NCBI RefSeq assembly: GCF_023156285.1
Contig: NZ_JAKZAJ010000002.1
Location: 372,001-436,000 of the forward strand
Direction: 5' to 3'
Source: Marinobacter koreensis
Lineage (GTDB): Bacteria > Pseudomonadota > Gammaproteobacteria > Pseudomonadales > Oleiphilaceae
Length of the DNA stretch: 64,000 nucleotides
Program-made: the position numbers and the translations under genes
The notes under the pieces: model-generated
The model's input: only the letters and a program-made list of their open reading frames with translations
Told to the model about the DNA's origin: nothing
The model's database searches: none
In this document: positions 43,974 to 52,137 of the stretch, one piece after another
How the letters are laid out: the number at the start of each line of letters is the position of its first letter
Position numbering within the stretch: the first letter of the stretch is position 1

Positions 43974-44975
43974 ATGGAAAGCCGTTCAGACAGGAGCAAG
44001 CGGGCCGGCTTGTGGCCCGGGCTGTGGATCCCTCTGGTCATTCTCGTAGGGGGCCTGATCGTAACTGGCGTCGCCGCCCGTACCGAGGCGGAACAGGCCC
44101 GTCAGCTTGCAGAAGCCCGCTACCAGGCCGAGCATCAGGCGCTGGTCAATCGATTGCTCGCCATCGCCCCGGATTACCTGGAACAGGGGGCTCCGCCCTC
44201 GATCTGGTTGCCGACGCTGTTCGATAGTGGCCTGCCCGCCGGGCTGGGCCTCAGAATCGACACCCTGCAAAGACACACCAAAGTGCCGTTGCTTCAGATC
44301 GGAGTGAACGGACAAATGGATCCCACCCGGACCCTGCGTACTGAAATCCAGCCGGCGGGGCAAGACTGGATGGTGACGACCGTGCCGAACCAACCGCTGC
44401 TCGGCGCGGCCGCACGTGAAGCCAGCGCGACCATCTGGCTGGTTGGCCTGATGATCAGTGCCACAGCCGCCGGCCTTTCCTTGCTTCTGTGTCGACGACT
44501 CCATCACCAATCCCGCAGCCTTCGTGAATTCCAGTCCCTGTCCGCTGCCGCTCAACAGCGTATTTCAACACTGCAGGTCGAGAAAAATGTTCTCAGGCAG
44601 GCACTGAACGAGAGTGAGGAGCGCAGCCGGGACCTGGTGTCGCTCTCCGGTGCCATGGTCTGCGAGCTGGACGAACACGGCGTCATCGGGTTCGTTTCCG
44701 CTCAAAGCGCTGACCTGCTTCGGGAAGCGCCCAGCGACCTGACCGGGCGCCGGTTTGTGGAGCTGATCCGGCCGGAGTTCCGGGACAATTTTGAAAAAAC
44801 GCTCGTGGCTTCACGACAGGAGCGACAGTCTGAACGGATCGACCTGATACTGATCCATCGACATGACGAGCGGGGGTTGCCGGCCACGATCCGGATCAAG
44901 GCACTCACAGATCCTCTCCATGGGCTGACCGGCTACCGGCTAAGCGCAACGCCCGGAACTCCGGAGAGGGGTTAA
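43974..44975 (+). CDS. Membrane-anchored PAS-domain protein without recognisable output domain
   Basis: 333 residues. Membrane segments at about 14-34 and 148-168 flank a periplasmic sensor region of about 110 residues. A helical segment (about 175-225) resembles a coiled coil and is followed by a PAS fold (about 226-325: LVSLSGAMVCELDEHGVIGFVSAQSADLL...). There is no kinase, GGDEF, EAL or HTH. The C-terminus is short and ends with the last 4 bp overlapping the convergent CDGSH gene. It may act through protein contacts or be a relic of a larger sensor. Confidence 0.75.
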   Translation: MESRSDRSKRAGLWPGLWIPLVILVGGLIVTGVAARTEAEQARQLAEARYQAEHQALVNRLLAIAPDYLEQGAPPSIWLPTLFDSGLPAGLGLRIDTLQRHTKVPLLQIGVNGQMDPTRTLRTEIQPAGQDWMVTTVPNQPLLGAAAREASATIWLVGLMISATAAGLSLLLCRRLHHQSRSLREFQSLSAAAQQRISTLQVEKNVLRQALNESEERSRDLVSLSGAMVCELDEHGVIGFVSAQSADLLREAPSDLTGRRFVELIRPEFRDNFEKTLVASRQERQSERIDLILIHRHDERGLPATIRIKALTDPLHGLTGYRLSATPGTPERG

Positions 44976-45220
44976 TCAAGGGTTTTGTGGCGACCACTGC
45001 ACATCGGGGGTGACCCCGTCTGTTTACAACCGCAGAACCAGACCCATTCGGTCTTTTCGGCGGTGTATTTGACCGGACTGAATGAGGTTCCCTTGTGGGA
45101 GCCATCACAGAAGGGTTGCGTGTTGCTGCGCCCGCAGGCGCACCAGAAGTAATTCCTGCCACCCTCAACCTCAATCGCGTATGGGCTGGGTTTGGCAATG
45201 ACAGGCTGCTCGTCGGACAT
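44972..45220 (-). CDS. Tandem CDGSH iron-sulfur protein
   Basis: 82 residues with two CDGSH-type motifs, CACGRSNTQPFCDGSH and CGCKQTGSPPMCSGRH, each of the C-x-C-...-C-...-H type that binds a 2Fe-2S cluster. This matches the bacterial two-motif (CISD3-like) group. A soluble protein, presumably involved in redox or Fe-S handling. Upstream in its direction lies the thioredoxin-like gene of the arsenic region, but the 73-bp gap gives no proof of co-transcription. Confidence 0.9.
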   Translation of the reverse strand: MSDEQPVIAKPSPYAIEVEGGRNYFWCACGRSNTQPFCDGSHKGTSFSPVKYTAEKTEWVWFCGCKQTGSPPMCSGRHKTLD

Positions 45221-45293
45221 GGCTCCTCCCGGTTCGCCATTGATATCGAACCAGTATAGCAGCCCATCCCACAGGCCTTTGTTTCTTCAATAA

Positions 45294-45530
45294 TCAGCCC
45301 TGGAGCCAGGATACGATCTGCTCGCGGCGGGGAATCGAACCGGAGTGCACGACTTTGCCATCCACGGCGACACCCGGGGTCGACATCACCTGATATTCCA
45401 TGATCCTGGCCGGATCCGTTTCCTTCACCACTTTCACATCCACACCCAGTTCGCTGGCGACCCGCTCAATGCTCTCGGCGGTTTTGACACACTTGGCACA
45501 CCCGGTACCCAGCACTTCGACAAGTTTCAT
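45294..45530 (-). CDS. Thioredoxin-like small redox protein
   Basis: 78 residues with the N-terminal redox motif GTGCAKC (CxxC) followed by a thioredoxin-like fold: VKVVKETDPARIMEYQVMSTPGVAVDGKVVHSG, including the cis-proline TPG. This is the redox-active disulfide protein 2 family. It lies 22 bp downstream of the permease gene, so they form an operon. A possible reductant for the neighbouring arsenate reductase, by inference. Confidence 0.88.
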   Translation of the reverse strand: MKLVEVLGTGCAKCVKTAESIERVASELGVDVKVVKETDPARIMEYQVMSTPGVAVDGKVVHSGSIPRREQIVSWLQG

Positions 45531-45552
45531 GACGCTCTCCTTTACTCGAGAT

Positions 45553-46569
45553 TTAATGTCCCACCATCAGCCAGGGGCCAACCAGGTTGATGACCCAGCC
45601 CACTACCATGAAATTCGACAACAGGATGACGAAGATCAGCAGAAGCAGGCGAAAGGTCATGACCTGCTTGAGCATGACGAATTCCGGGAAGCTCGCGGCC
45701 ACGGTACTCATGCAGAACGCAAGCGTCGTACCCACCGGCAATCCCTTCATAATCAGGCTTTCCATGACCGGTATGACACCCGTGGCATTCGAATACAGGG
45801 GCAAACCGGCGACCACGGCAGCCGGCACATTCCACCACTGCCCCGACCCCAGGTTGGCAGCAAACCAGTTATCCGGCACGAATCCGTGAAGCGCTGCACC
45901 CAGACCCACACCGATCAACACCCATTTCCAGATCCGGCCCACGATCTCGGCGAGTTCCTGTTTGGCGAATTGATGCCGCTCGGCAAGGGTGAGGCGTGGC
46001 GCTTCGGGAACCTCGATCGTGCCAGCCCCTGCTTCCACCTCAGCCGCCGCCTTCTGGTATGCCCTGGCCGCGAAGTCCTTCAGCCAGCGCTCTCCCCGGA
46101 GTGTGTCCAGTAACAGGCCACCGATCATCCCGACGGCCATGCCTACCACCACGTACGCCAGAGTGAACTTCCAGCCAAGGAGCCCCCAAAGCATGATCAC
46201 GGCCACCTCGTTGATGATGGGCGAGGTAAACAGAAACGCCATGGTGATCCCCAGCGGAATGCCGGCGCTGGTGAATCCCAGGAACAGAGGTATCGATGAG
46301 CAGGAACAGAAAGGGGTAATCGCACCGAAGCCAGAGCCAAACAGATATCCGGCAAACCGGTTCCGCCGTTGAATATAGGCTCGGACACGCTCCAGGTTCA
46401 GGGAGGCGCGGATCAGGGCAATCACGTAGATCATGGCCACGAGCAGGAACAGGATCTTGGTGGTGTCCTCGATGAAAAAGTGCACAGAGGCACCGATCTT
46501 CGTGTCCGGACTCAACCCGAATACGTCGTAACTGAGCCAGTTGGCCAGAAGAGTAAAGATTTCAAACAT
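45553..46569 (-). CDS. Permease of the DUF318/ArsP-YraQ family
   Basis: 338 residues from the ATG at 46569. About eight membrane segments; the family motif ITPFCSCSSIPLFLGFTSAG with its CSCSS, and TSPIINEVAVIML, are present, repeated in weaker form in the second half (LPLYSNATGVIPVMESLI). ArsP members export organic arsenicals; related members are uncharacterised. Divergent from the ArsC-ArsR fusion, and operator-like boxes lie before both. In this island it is the only candidate arsenite exporter; no arsB or acr3 is present. Confidence 0.8.
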   Translation of the reverse strand: MFEIFTLLANWLSYDVFGLSPDTKIGASVHFFIEDTTKILFLLVAMIYVIALIRASLNLERVRAYIQRRNRFAGYLFGSGFGAITPFCSCSSIPLFLGFTSAGIPLGITMAFLFTSPIINEVAVIMLWGLLGWKFTLAYVVVGMAVGMIGGLLLDTLRGERWLKDFAARAYQKAAAEVEAGAGTIEVPEAPRLTLAERHQFAKQELAEIVGRIWKWVLIGVGLGAALHGFVPDNWFAANLGSGQWWNVPAAVVAGLPLYSNATGVIPVMESLIMKGLPVGTTLAFCMSTVAASFPEFVMLKQVMTFRLLLLIFVILLSNFMVVGWVINLVGPWLMVGH

Positions 46570-46626
46570 GACAGACACCGGATCCTGAAGGTGCAATATG
46601 AGCAAGCCCTCTCACTTATATGCGCT

Positions 46627-46637
46627 AAATCGAATAT
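46627..46637 (-). promoter_or_regulatory. ArsR operator-like box (permease side)
   Basis: Minus strand ATATTCGATTT, identical to the box before the ArsC-ArsR gene. It overlaps a candidate TATATT -10 of the permease gene, whose start is 58 bp away. Confidence 0.55.
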
Positions 46638-46711
46638 AGTAAAGTACAGAACCGCTAAAACCTGATCCGAGTCAATCCGGCACGAATTCTTTATTTACTC
46701 TGTCATTTCGG

Positions 46712-46763
46712 TTTACGAGCGGAACGGTCACACTATAGAATACCGCCAACAGATATTCGATTT
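46712..46763 (+). promoter_or_regulatory. Promoter and ArsR operator-like box for the arsC-arsR fusion
   Basis: TTTACG (46712-46717) and TATAGA (46734-46739) are spaced by 16 bp. ATATTCGATTT follows at 46753-46763, just after the expected start point, where a bound repressor would block initiation. The fusion gene starts at 46790. Confidence 0.55.
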
Positions 46764-46789
46764 GTCATATATACAGCGAGTCACCGATC

Positions 46790-47557
46790 ATGCGTCGTCG
46801 CGTCCTGTTTGTCTGCACCGCCAACAGCGCCCGGTCCCTCATGGCAGAAGCCCTGCTCAGGGACATAGCCGGCAACAGTTTCGATGTGGCCAGTGCCGGC
46901 ACCCGTCCCGGATCGCCACATCCGCTCGCCGTTCAGGTTCTGGCAGAGGCCGGCATCCCTACTGAGGCACTGGCCAGCAAACCGGTGTCGCAGGTCACGT
47001 CAGAGCATTGGGATTACGTCATCACGTTGTGCGATCAGGCCGCCAGAGACTGTGACCGCTCTTTTCCCGGCGCCCAGAAAATTGCCTGGGACTGCGCCGA
47101 TCCGGTTCCCGACAACCAGTACGAGGGATTTTTACAGACGTTCCGGGAACTCCGGGAGCGGATTGGCCTGTTTGTTCTTGTCCATCAGAAACAGGCCACC
47201 ACCCGAACCCAGCCATACGACCCCGTCTCTGTCTTCAAGGCGCTGGGCGATGACCGCCGCCTCACTATGGCGCTCTTGATCCGGGATCACAGGGAGTTAT
47301 GCGTCTGCGAGCTGACCGCCGCGCTGGGGGAATCCCAACCCAAGATCAGCCGACACCTGGCGACCCTGCGAGAAGTCGGATTGCTGTCAAGCGAACGCCG
47401 GGGGCAATGGATTCACTACAGATTGCATCCCGATCTGCCACACTGGGTATTACGCATACTGAACGAGGCGGCAGAAGCCAGTCGCGACCGTATCGGACCT
47501 GAATTGCATCGATTGGCGAAAATGGAGGATCGCCCGGTCAGGGAGCCTTGCGCATAA
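46790..47557 (+). CDS. Arsenate reductase - ArsR repressor fusion
   Basis: 255 residues. Domain 1 (about 1-135) is a low-molecular-weight phosphatase-type ArsC: P-loop FVCTANSARS with Cys9, plus Cys81 and Cys88, spaced as in thioredoxin-coupled ArsC (three catalytic cysteines). Domain 2 (about 145-235) is an ArsR winged helix with the arsenite-binding ELCVCEL pair Cys171/Cys173 and QPKISRHLATLREVGLL. The two functions, arsenate reduction and arsenite-sensing repression, are on one polypeptide. First gene of a probable operon with GAPDH (58-bp gap) and arsJ. Confidence 0.9.
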   Translation: MRRRVLFVCTANSARSLMAEALLRDIAGNSFDVASAGTRPGSPHPLAVQVLAEAGIPTEALASKPVSQVTSEHWDYVITLCDQAARDCDRSFPGAQKIAWDCADPVPDNQYEGFLQTFRELRERIGLFVLVHQKQATTRTQPYDPVSVFKALGDDRRLTMALLIRDHRELCVCELTAALGESQPKISRHLATLREVGLLSSERRGQWIHYRLHPDLPHWVLRILNEAAEASRDRIGPELHRLAKMEDRPVREPCA

Positions 47558-47615
47558 CGACCCGGAAAGTTTCGGGTCTGACGATTGAATCATCACGGAG
47601 AGGAAGGAGCGCCCC

Positions 47616-48620
47616 ATGAACAAGATCAAGGTTGGAATCAACGGCTTCGGCCGCGTCGGCCGTCTGGCCCTTCGGGCGGCCTGGGACTGGCCCGAGATGG
47701 AATTTGTCGCCATTAACGACCCCGGCGCGGATGCTGCCACACTGGCTCACCTGCTGAACTTTGACAGCGTCCACGGGCGCTGGGCCCAGACCGCGGACTT
47801 CGATGACACCGGTATCCGGATCGGAAACCGGCACATCCGAGTTACCCACAACAGAAGCATCGGGGAAACCGACTGGTCCGACTGCGATCTGGTCATCGAA
47901 GCCAGTGGCGCCATGCGCAAGGTGAATCTGCTCCAGGGCTATCTGGATCAGGGCGTGAAGCGGGTACTGGTCACAGCACCGGTGAAGGAAGCCGGGGTAA
48001 AAAACATCGTACTGGGCGTCAACGAGCACATTTTTGATCCTGCCACTGACCGGATCGTGACCGCCGCCTCCTGTACCACCAACTGCCTGGCTCCGGTGGT
48101 CAAGGTGATTCACCAACACCTGGGTATCCGGCACGGTTCGCTCACCACGATTCACAGCCTCACCAACACCCAGACCATCCTCGATGCACCCCACAAGGAC
48201 CTTCGGCGAGCCCGGGCCTGTGGCAGCTCACTGATTCCCACCAGCACCGGATCGGCCACCGCCATTATCGAGATTTTCCCCGAGCTGAAGGACCGGCTGG
48301 ATGGCCTTGCGGTGCGGGTACCGCTGACCAATGCCTCACTCACCGACTGTGTGTTCGAGGTCGAAAAGGCCACCGACGCCCAGACGGTGAATCGGTTGCT
48401 GCAGGAGGCTGCCGAGGGTGAGCTCAAGGGCATTCTTGGCTATGAAGAACGCCCCCTGGTATCGATCGACTACCGGACCGATCCCCGATCCTCCATCGTC
48501 GATGCCCTCTCCACGCGCGTCATCAACGGCACCCAGGTCAAGATCTACGCCTGGTATGACAACGAATGGGGTTACGCCAACCGCGCCGTCGAGCTGGCTC
48601 GCAAGGTAGGCTCTGCCTGA
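47616..48620 (+). CDS. ArsJ-associated glyceraldehyde-3-phosphate dehydrogenase
   Basis: 334 residues: NAD-binding [12 protein letters not shown], catalytic Cys153 in [11 protein letters not shown], and [15 protein letters not shown] at the C-terminus. In arsenic islands this GAPDH uses arsenate in place of phosphate, making 1-arseno-3-phosphoglycerate, which ArsJ exports. That role rests on its position 1 bp before arsJ; on sequence it is a standard GAPDH. GAGAGGAAGGAG precedes the ATG. Confidence 0.92.
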   Translation: MNKIKVGINGFGRVGRLALRAAWDWPEMEFVAINDPGADAATLAHLLNFDSVHGRWAQTADFDDTGIRIGNRHIRVTHNRSIGETDWSDCDLVIEASGAMRKVNLLQGYLDQGVKRVLVTAPVKEAGVKNIVLGVNEHIFDPATDRIVTAASCTTNCLAPVVKVIHQHLGIRHGSLTTIHSLTNTQTILDAPHKDLRRARACGSSLIPTSTGSATAIIEIFPELKDRLDGLAVRVPLTNASLTDCVFEVEKATDAQTVNRLLQEAAEGELKGILGYEERPLVSIDYRTDPRSSIVDALSTRVINGTQVKIYAWYDNEWGYANRAVELARKVGSA

Positions 48621-48621
48621 T

Positions 48622-49818
48622 ATGACACCCGCTGTCCGCCAGTACCTGGTCATTACAGGAAATTACTGGGCCTTCACGCTGACCGACGGCGCCCTGAGAA
48701 TGCTGGTCGTGCTGCATTTCGACCAGCTCGGGTACTCGCCGCTGGAAATCGCCATGCTGTTCCTGTTCTATGAGCTTTTCGGCGTGGTGACCAACCTGGT
48801 GGGCGGCTATCTGGGCGCGCGACTGGGCCTCAACCGAACCATGAACCTGGGGCTGCTTCTGCAGGTTATTGCGCTGGCCATGCTGGCTGTGCCGGCCACC
48901 CTGTTAACGGTTCCCTGGGTGATGGGGGCGCAGGCGCTCTCCGGTATCGCCAAGGATCTCAACAAGATGTCGGCCAAAAGTGGCATCAAATTGCTGGTAC
49001 CGGGCGAACAGCAGGGCACGCTGTATCGATGGGTCGCCATGCTCACCGGCTCCAAGAATACGCTCAAAGGCGTCGGATTTTTCCTGGGGGGCGTATTGCT
49101 GATGGCGATCGGCTTCCAGGGTGCCGTGGTTGCCATGGCCTCTGTACTGGTCGCGGTCTGGCTGGCCAGCCTGTTTCTGCTTCGTAATGCCTTGGGCAAG
49201 AGCAAGGCCAAACCCAAATTTTCTGACATTCTGTCGAAAAGCCGGGCGATCAATGTGCTGTCCGCCGCCCGGCTTTTCCTGTTCGGGGCGCGGGATGTCT
49301 GGTTTGTGGTCGCCCTTCCGGTCTACCTTCATACCGTATTCGGCTGGGATTTCTGGCAGGTGGGTGGCTTTATGGCCACCTGGGTGGTTGGTTACGGCAT
49401 TGTCCAGACCCTTGCGCCGCGCTTTACCGGCCACCAGGACGACAGCCAGCCTGCGGTTTTCTGGGGGGTGCTGTTGGCCCTGGTTCCGGCCGGCATTGCC
49501 GGGGGGCTTTCGCTCGGATGGTCACCGCACATCATGGTCGTCGGTGGACTGCTGGTGTTTGGCATCCTCTTCGCCATCAATTCCGCACTGCACAGCTACC
49601 TGATCGTCAGCTATGCCCGCGGCGATGGCGTTTCCCTGGATGTTGGCTTCTATTACATGTCCAACGCCGCAGGGCGACTTCTGGGCACGGTGCTCTCCGG
49701 CTGGATTTTTCAGAAATTCGGCCTGGAAGCCTGCCTCTGGATCTCGGCCGGACTGGTGGCTCTCGCAGCGCTGTTCGCCACGGCCCTGCCCACAACCCGG
49801 GTCAGGACAACGGCCTGA
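48622..49818 (+). CDS. arsJ: Organoarsenical efflux MFS transporter ArsJ
   Basis: 398 residues with about 12 membrane segments of the major facilitator fold. The start NYWAFTLTDGALRMLVVLHFDQLGYSPLEIAMLFLFYE-type pattern and SGIAKDLNKMSAKSGIKLLVP are characteristic of ArsJ. It exports 1-arseno-3-phosphoglycerate. Start codon is 1 bp after the GAPDH stop, so translation is coupled. Its last 17 bp overlap the convergent patatin gene. Confidence 0.92.
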   Translation: MTPAVRQYLVITGNYWAFTLTDGALRMLVVLHFDQLGYSPLEIAMLFLFYELFGVVTNLVGGYLGARLGLNRTMNLGLLLQVIALAMLAVPATLLTVPWVMGAQALSGIAKDLNKMSAKSGIKLLVPGEQQGTLYRWVAMLTGSKNTLKGVGFFLGGVLLMAIGFQGAVVAMASVLVAVWLASLFLLRNALGKSKAKPKFSDILSKSRAINVLSAARLFLFGARDVWFVVALPVYLHTVFGWDFWQVGGFMATWVVGYGIVQTLAPRFTGHQDDSQPAVFWGVLLALVPAGIAGGLSLGWSPHIMVVGGLLVFGILFAINSALHSYLIVSYARGDGVSLDVGFYYMSNAAGRLLGTVLSGWIFQKFGLEACLWISAGLVALAALFATALPTTRVRTTA

Positions 49819-50887
49819 TCACATCCATCAGTCGACCGGCCTCAACCAACTCCAGAAACTCGTCTCCCAATCGATCGCTTTCGGCAACAGCCCGGCGCCA
49901 CGCCCGCTCCCGACCGGCGTCATCACCAGCGTATTTCTCGAAATCCTTCCGGTCCGGCAGTTTTCGATCCGGCAGGGACTCCAGATACTCGGCTGACGGC
50001 GCCACCAGAACAACATCCTGCAGGCGGTTTGCATCGCCCCTGCGCCAGGGTAGGGATTTGTCGAACCAGCCAGGTACCACCTTATCGGTGAAGTGGGGAT
50101 ACAGGATGATTCCCGGCTGGTCATAGGGCAGATCCAGGTGGTAATCGAGCAGGCCGCCATCCCGGTAGACCCCCTCCGGTGCACCCGGAATGTTTCGCAC
50201 ACCAGACATCACCAGAGGAATGGAAGCAGAGGCCAGCAGGGCCGGAAGCAGATTTTCGCGGGTCAGGGCCACCTCGTGACTGGGAAAATCCACCAGCTTG
50301 GATACCGGCGTTTTGAGCCGGACGTCATGCACAATGCCCCGCTCCATGAAACGCCCCAGATGGCGCCGGCTCACCATATTGGCGGCGATGACGTTCATCA
50401 ATCCCAGGCCCAGGCGCCCGCGGGCATCATGACGGAGCAGGCCGAGACTTCGCACGACCACGATATTCAGCCGATACCACGGGTGATGCAGGATCTGCTC
50501 TTCATGCCCGCCAAGCAGGGTTTCCAGGAACTGGACGCTCTTACGCGTGACTTCAGCGGCACTGACCCCTTTCGCAAACCTCTGGGCGGTATACAGCTCC
50601 GCCAGCCGGGCCAACTGGGCGCGGGGATCGTTCGACGATGCGACGGCCGCAAAGCGCCAGCTGCCAATGGACGATCCAATGAGCGCCCGCTCCTGCGGAA
50701 CACGGGGAAGCCAGTCGCCAAACACCGCCTGATCGAGGCCGCTGATGCCCAATGCCTTCGGCCCACCGGCCGCTCCGGGGATGACATGGACGTCCTCCGG
50801 TGACAGCGGTTTTTCCTTCAGTCTCTGCATCGCACGGTGTCCGGCACGGATCGTGAGCGCCGGGGCACGGGTCTGGATAGCGGTCAT
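49802..50887 (-). CDS. Patatin-like phospholipase
   Basis: 361 residues. The patatin dyad is clear: nucleophile Ser73 in LIGSSIGSWR (GxSxG) and Asp243 in YRDGGLLDYH. The oxyanion region is PGAAGGPKALG. There is no signal peptide or membrane segment, so it is probably cytoplasmic. A lipid acyl hydrolase activity is inferred; substrate unknown. Convergent with arsJ and not part of the arsenic operon. Confidence 0.85.
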   Translation of the reverse strand: MTAIQTRAPALTIRAGHRAMQRLKEKPLSPEDVHVIPGAAGGPKALGISGLDQAVFGDWLPRVPQERALIGSSIGSWRFAAVASSNDPRAQLARLAELYTAQRFAKGVSAAEVTRKSVQFLETLLGGHEEQILHHPWYRLNIVVVRSLGLLRHDARGRLGLGLMNVIAANMVSRRHLGRFMERGIVHDVRLKTPVSKLVDFPSHEVALTRENLLPALLASASIPLVMSGVRNIPGAPEGVYRDGGLLDYHLDLPYDQPGIILYPHFTDKVVPGWFDKSLPWRRGDANRLQDVVLVAPSAEYLESLPDRKLPDRKDFEKYAGDDAGRERAWRRAVAESDRLGDEFLELVEAGRLMDVIRPLS

Positions 50888-51069
50888 CTTGAGCTCCCTT
50901 TCGATCAGACGGGAGTCTATCGGAGGTCGGTTGGACCCGCCAACTGAAGAAAACTAATGACGCCCATAAACGCACCTTTCTGGTTCATTCATCAAAAGCT
51001 CATGCTAGACTTTGAATTCAGTTTCACGGAATGCGGACTGATCATTACCAACAGCAGCAGGAGTACGCT

Positions 51070-52137
51070 GTGAACTACTTGCCCTCTGCCAGCTCCCTGG
51101 CTCCGACGCCTACTCTGGCAGTCCTCGGTTTCAAGAAGCAGTTGGTGTATCACCTGCACTTCTGGGCGTTTGTGGCTGTCGCGCCCCTGGTGGTGGTGCA
51201 ATGGCGGCAAGATCACTTCCTGTTGTCCTGGCTGCTGGTGTTTTTCTGCCTGAATGCCCTTCTGGTCATCGCCTTTCTCCGGTTCCGTAACACCTACTTC
51301 CTCAAGGGCCGCCTCTTTCCCCTGCTGGCCGTGGTCTGTGCCACCTATTCCACCAGTATCAACGGGCATGCCGGCCTTTACTGGGCCTATCCGGCGGCGA
51401 CCGCCCTGTTTTTCCTGTTGCCCCTGCGCGAAGCCATCGTCAGCAACGCAATTTTCGTGGTGGTGATGGCCGTGGTCTCCTTTTTCAAGTTTCCCGAAGC
51501 GGACTTCTGGCGCATCACTTTCTCACTGGGCCTGACCTGCGTCTTTGCCATGGTGTTTGCCTGGCTGGTGGGGCGACTGCAACTGGAACTGACCCGGCTC
51601 GCGACCACCGACCCACTGACCGGGTGCCTGAACCGCTCCCAACTGGCCGATATTCTGAACAACCAGATCCAGATGCGAGAGCGGTATGAGCGGGTGTCCA
51701 GCCTGGTACTCATAGATCTGGACTTCTTCAAGACCATCAACGATCAGTGGGGGCATCTCGCGGGTGATCAGGTGTTGAAGGAAATGACACTGCGCCTGCG
51801 AAAACGGTTGCGGGAGAGCGATCAGCTGTTCCGGATCGGCGGTGAGGAATTCATGATTGTGTTGCCTGAAACCCGCCAGAAAGACGCGGACACACTGGCA
51901 CACCAGCTGCTCACCGGCATCAGCGCCCGTCCCTTCCTCGACAATATCAACATTACCGCCAGCGCCAGCGTGGCCGAGGTCAGTCAGGGCGAAACCTGGT
52001 CGATCTGGCTCAACCGGGCCGACCAGGCCCTCTACGAGGCCAAATCCCGGGGACGAAACCAGGTCGTCAATGCGCCCAGAAATACGCCGGACCGGCCCCC
52101 GGAAACCGACGGTGAAGTGCCGGATACGATCAGTTAG
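51070..52137 (+). CDS. Membrane diguanylate cyclase with I-site
   Basis: 355 residues from the GTG at 51070, chosen because AGGAG lies 7 nt upstream (an ATG at 51031 is the alternative). Six hydrophobic segments (about 15-175) form an MASE-like membrane sensor. The GGDEF domain (about 185-340) has the active-site GGEEF (257-261) and an RESD I-site five residues before it, so c-di-GMP feedback inhibition is expected. It makes c-di-GMP from GTP. Its stop overlaps the convergent hydrolase gene by 4 bp. Confidence 0.88.
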   Translation: MNYLPSASSLAPTPTLAVLGFKKQLVYHLHFWAFVAVAPLVVVQWRQDHFLLSWLLVFFCLNALLVIAFLRFRNTYFLKGRLFPLLAVVCATYSTSINGHAGLYWAYPAATALFFLLPLREAIVSNAIFVVVMAVVSFFKFPEADFWRITFSLGLTCVFAMVFAWLVGRLQLELTRLATTDPLTGCLNRSQLADILNNQIQMRERYERVSSLVLIDLDFFKTINDQWGHLAGDQVLKEMTLRLRKRLRESDQLFRIGGEEFMIVLPETRQKDADTLAHQLLTGISARPFLDNINITASASVAEVSQGETWSIWLNRADQALYEAKSRGRNQVVNAPRNTPDRPPETDGEVPDTIS

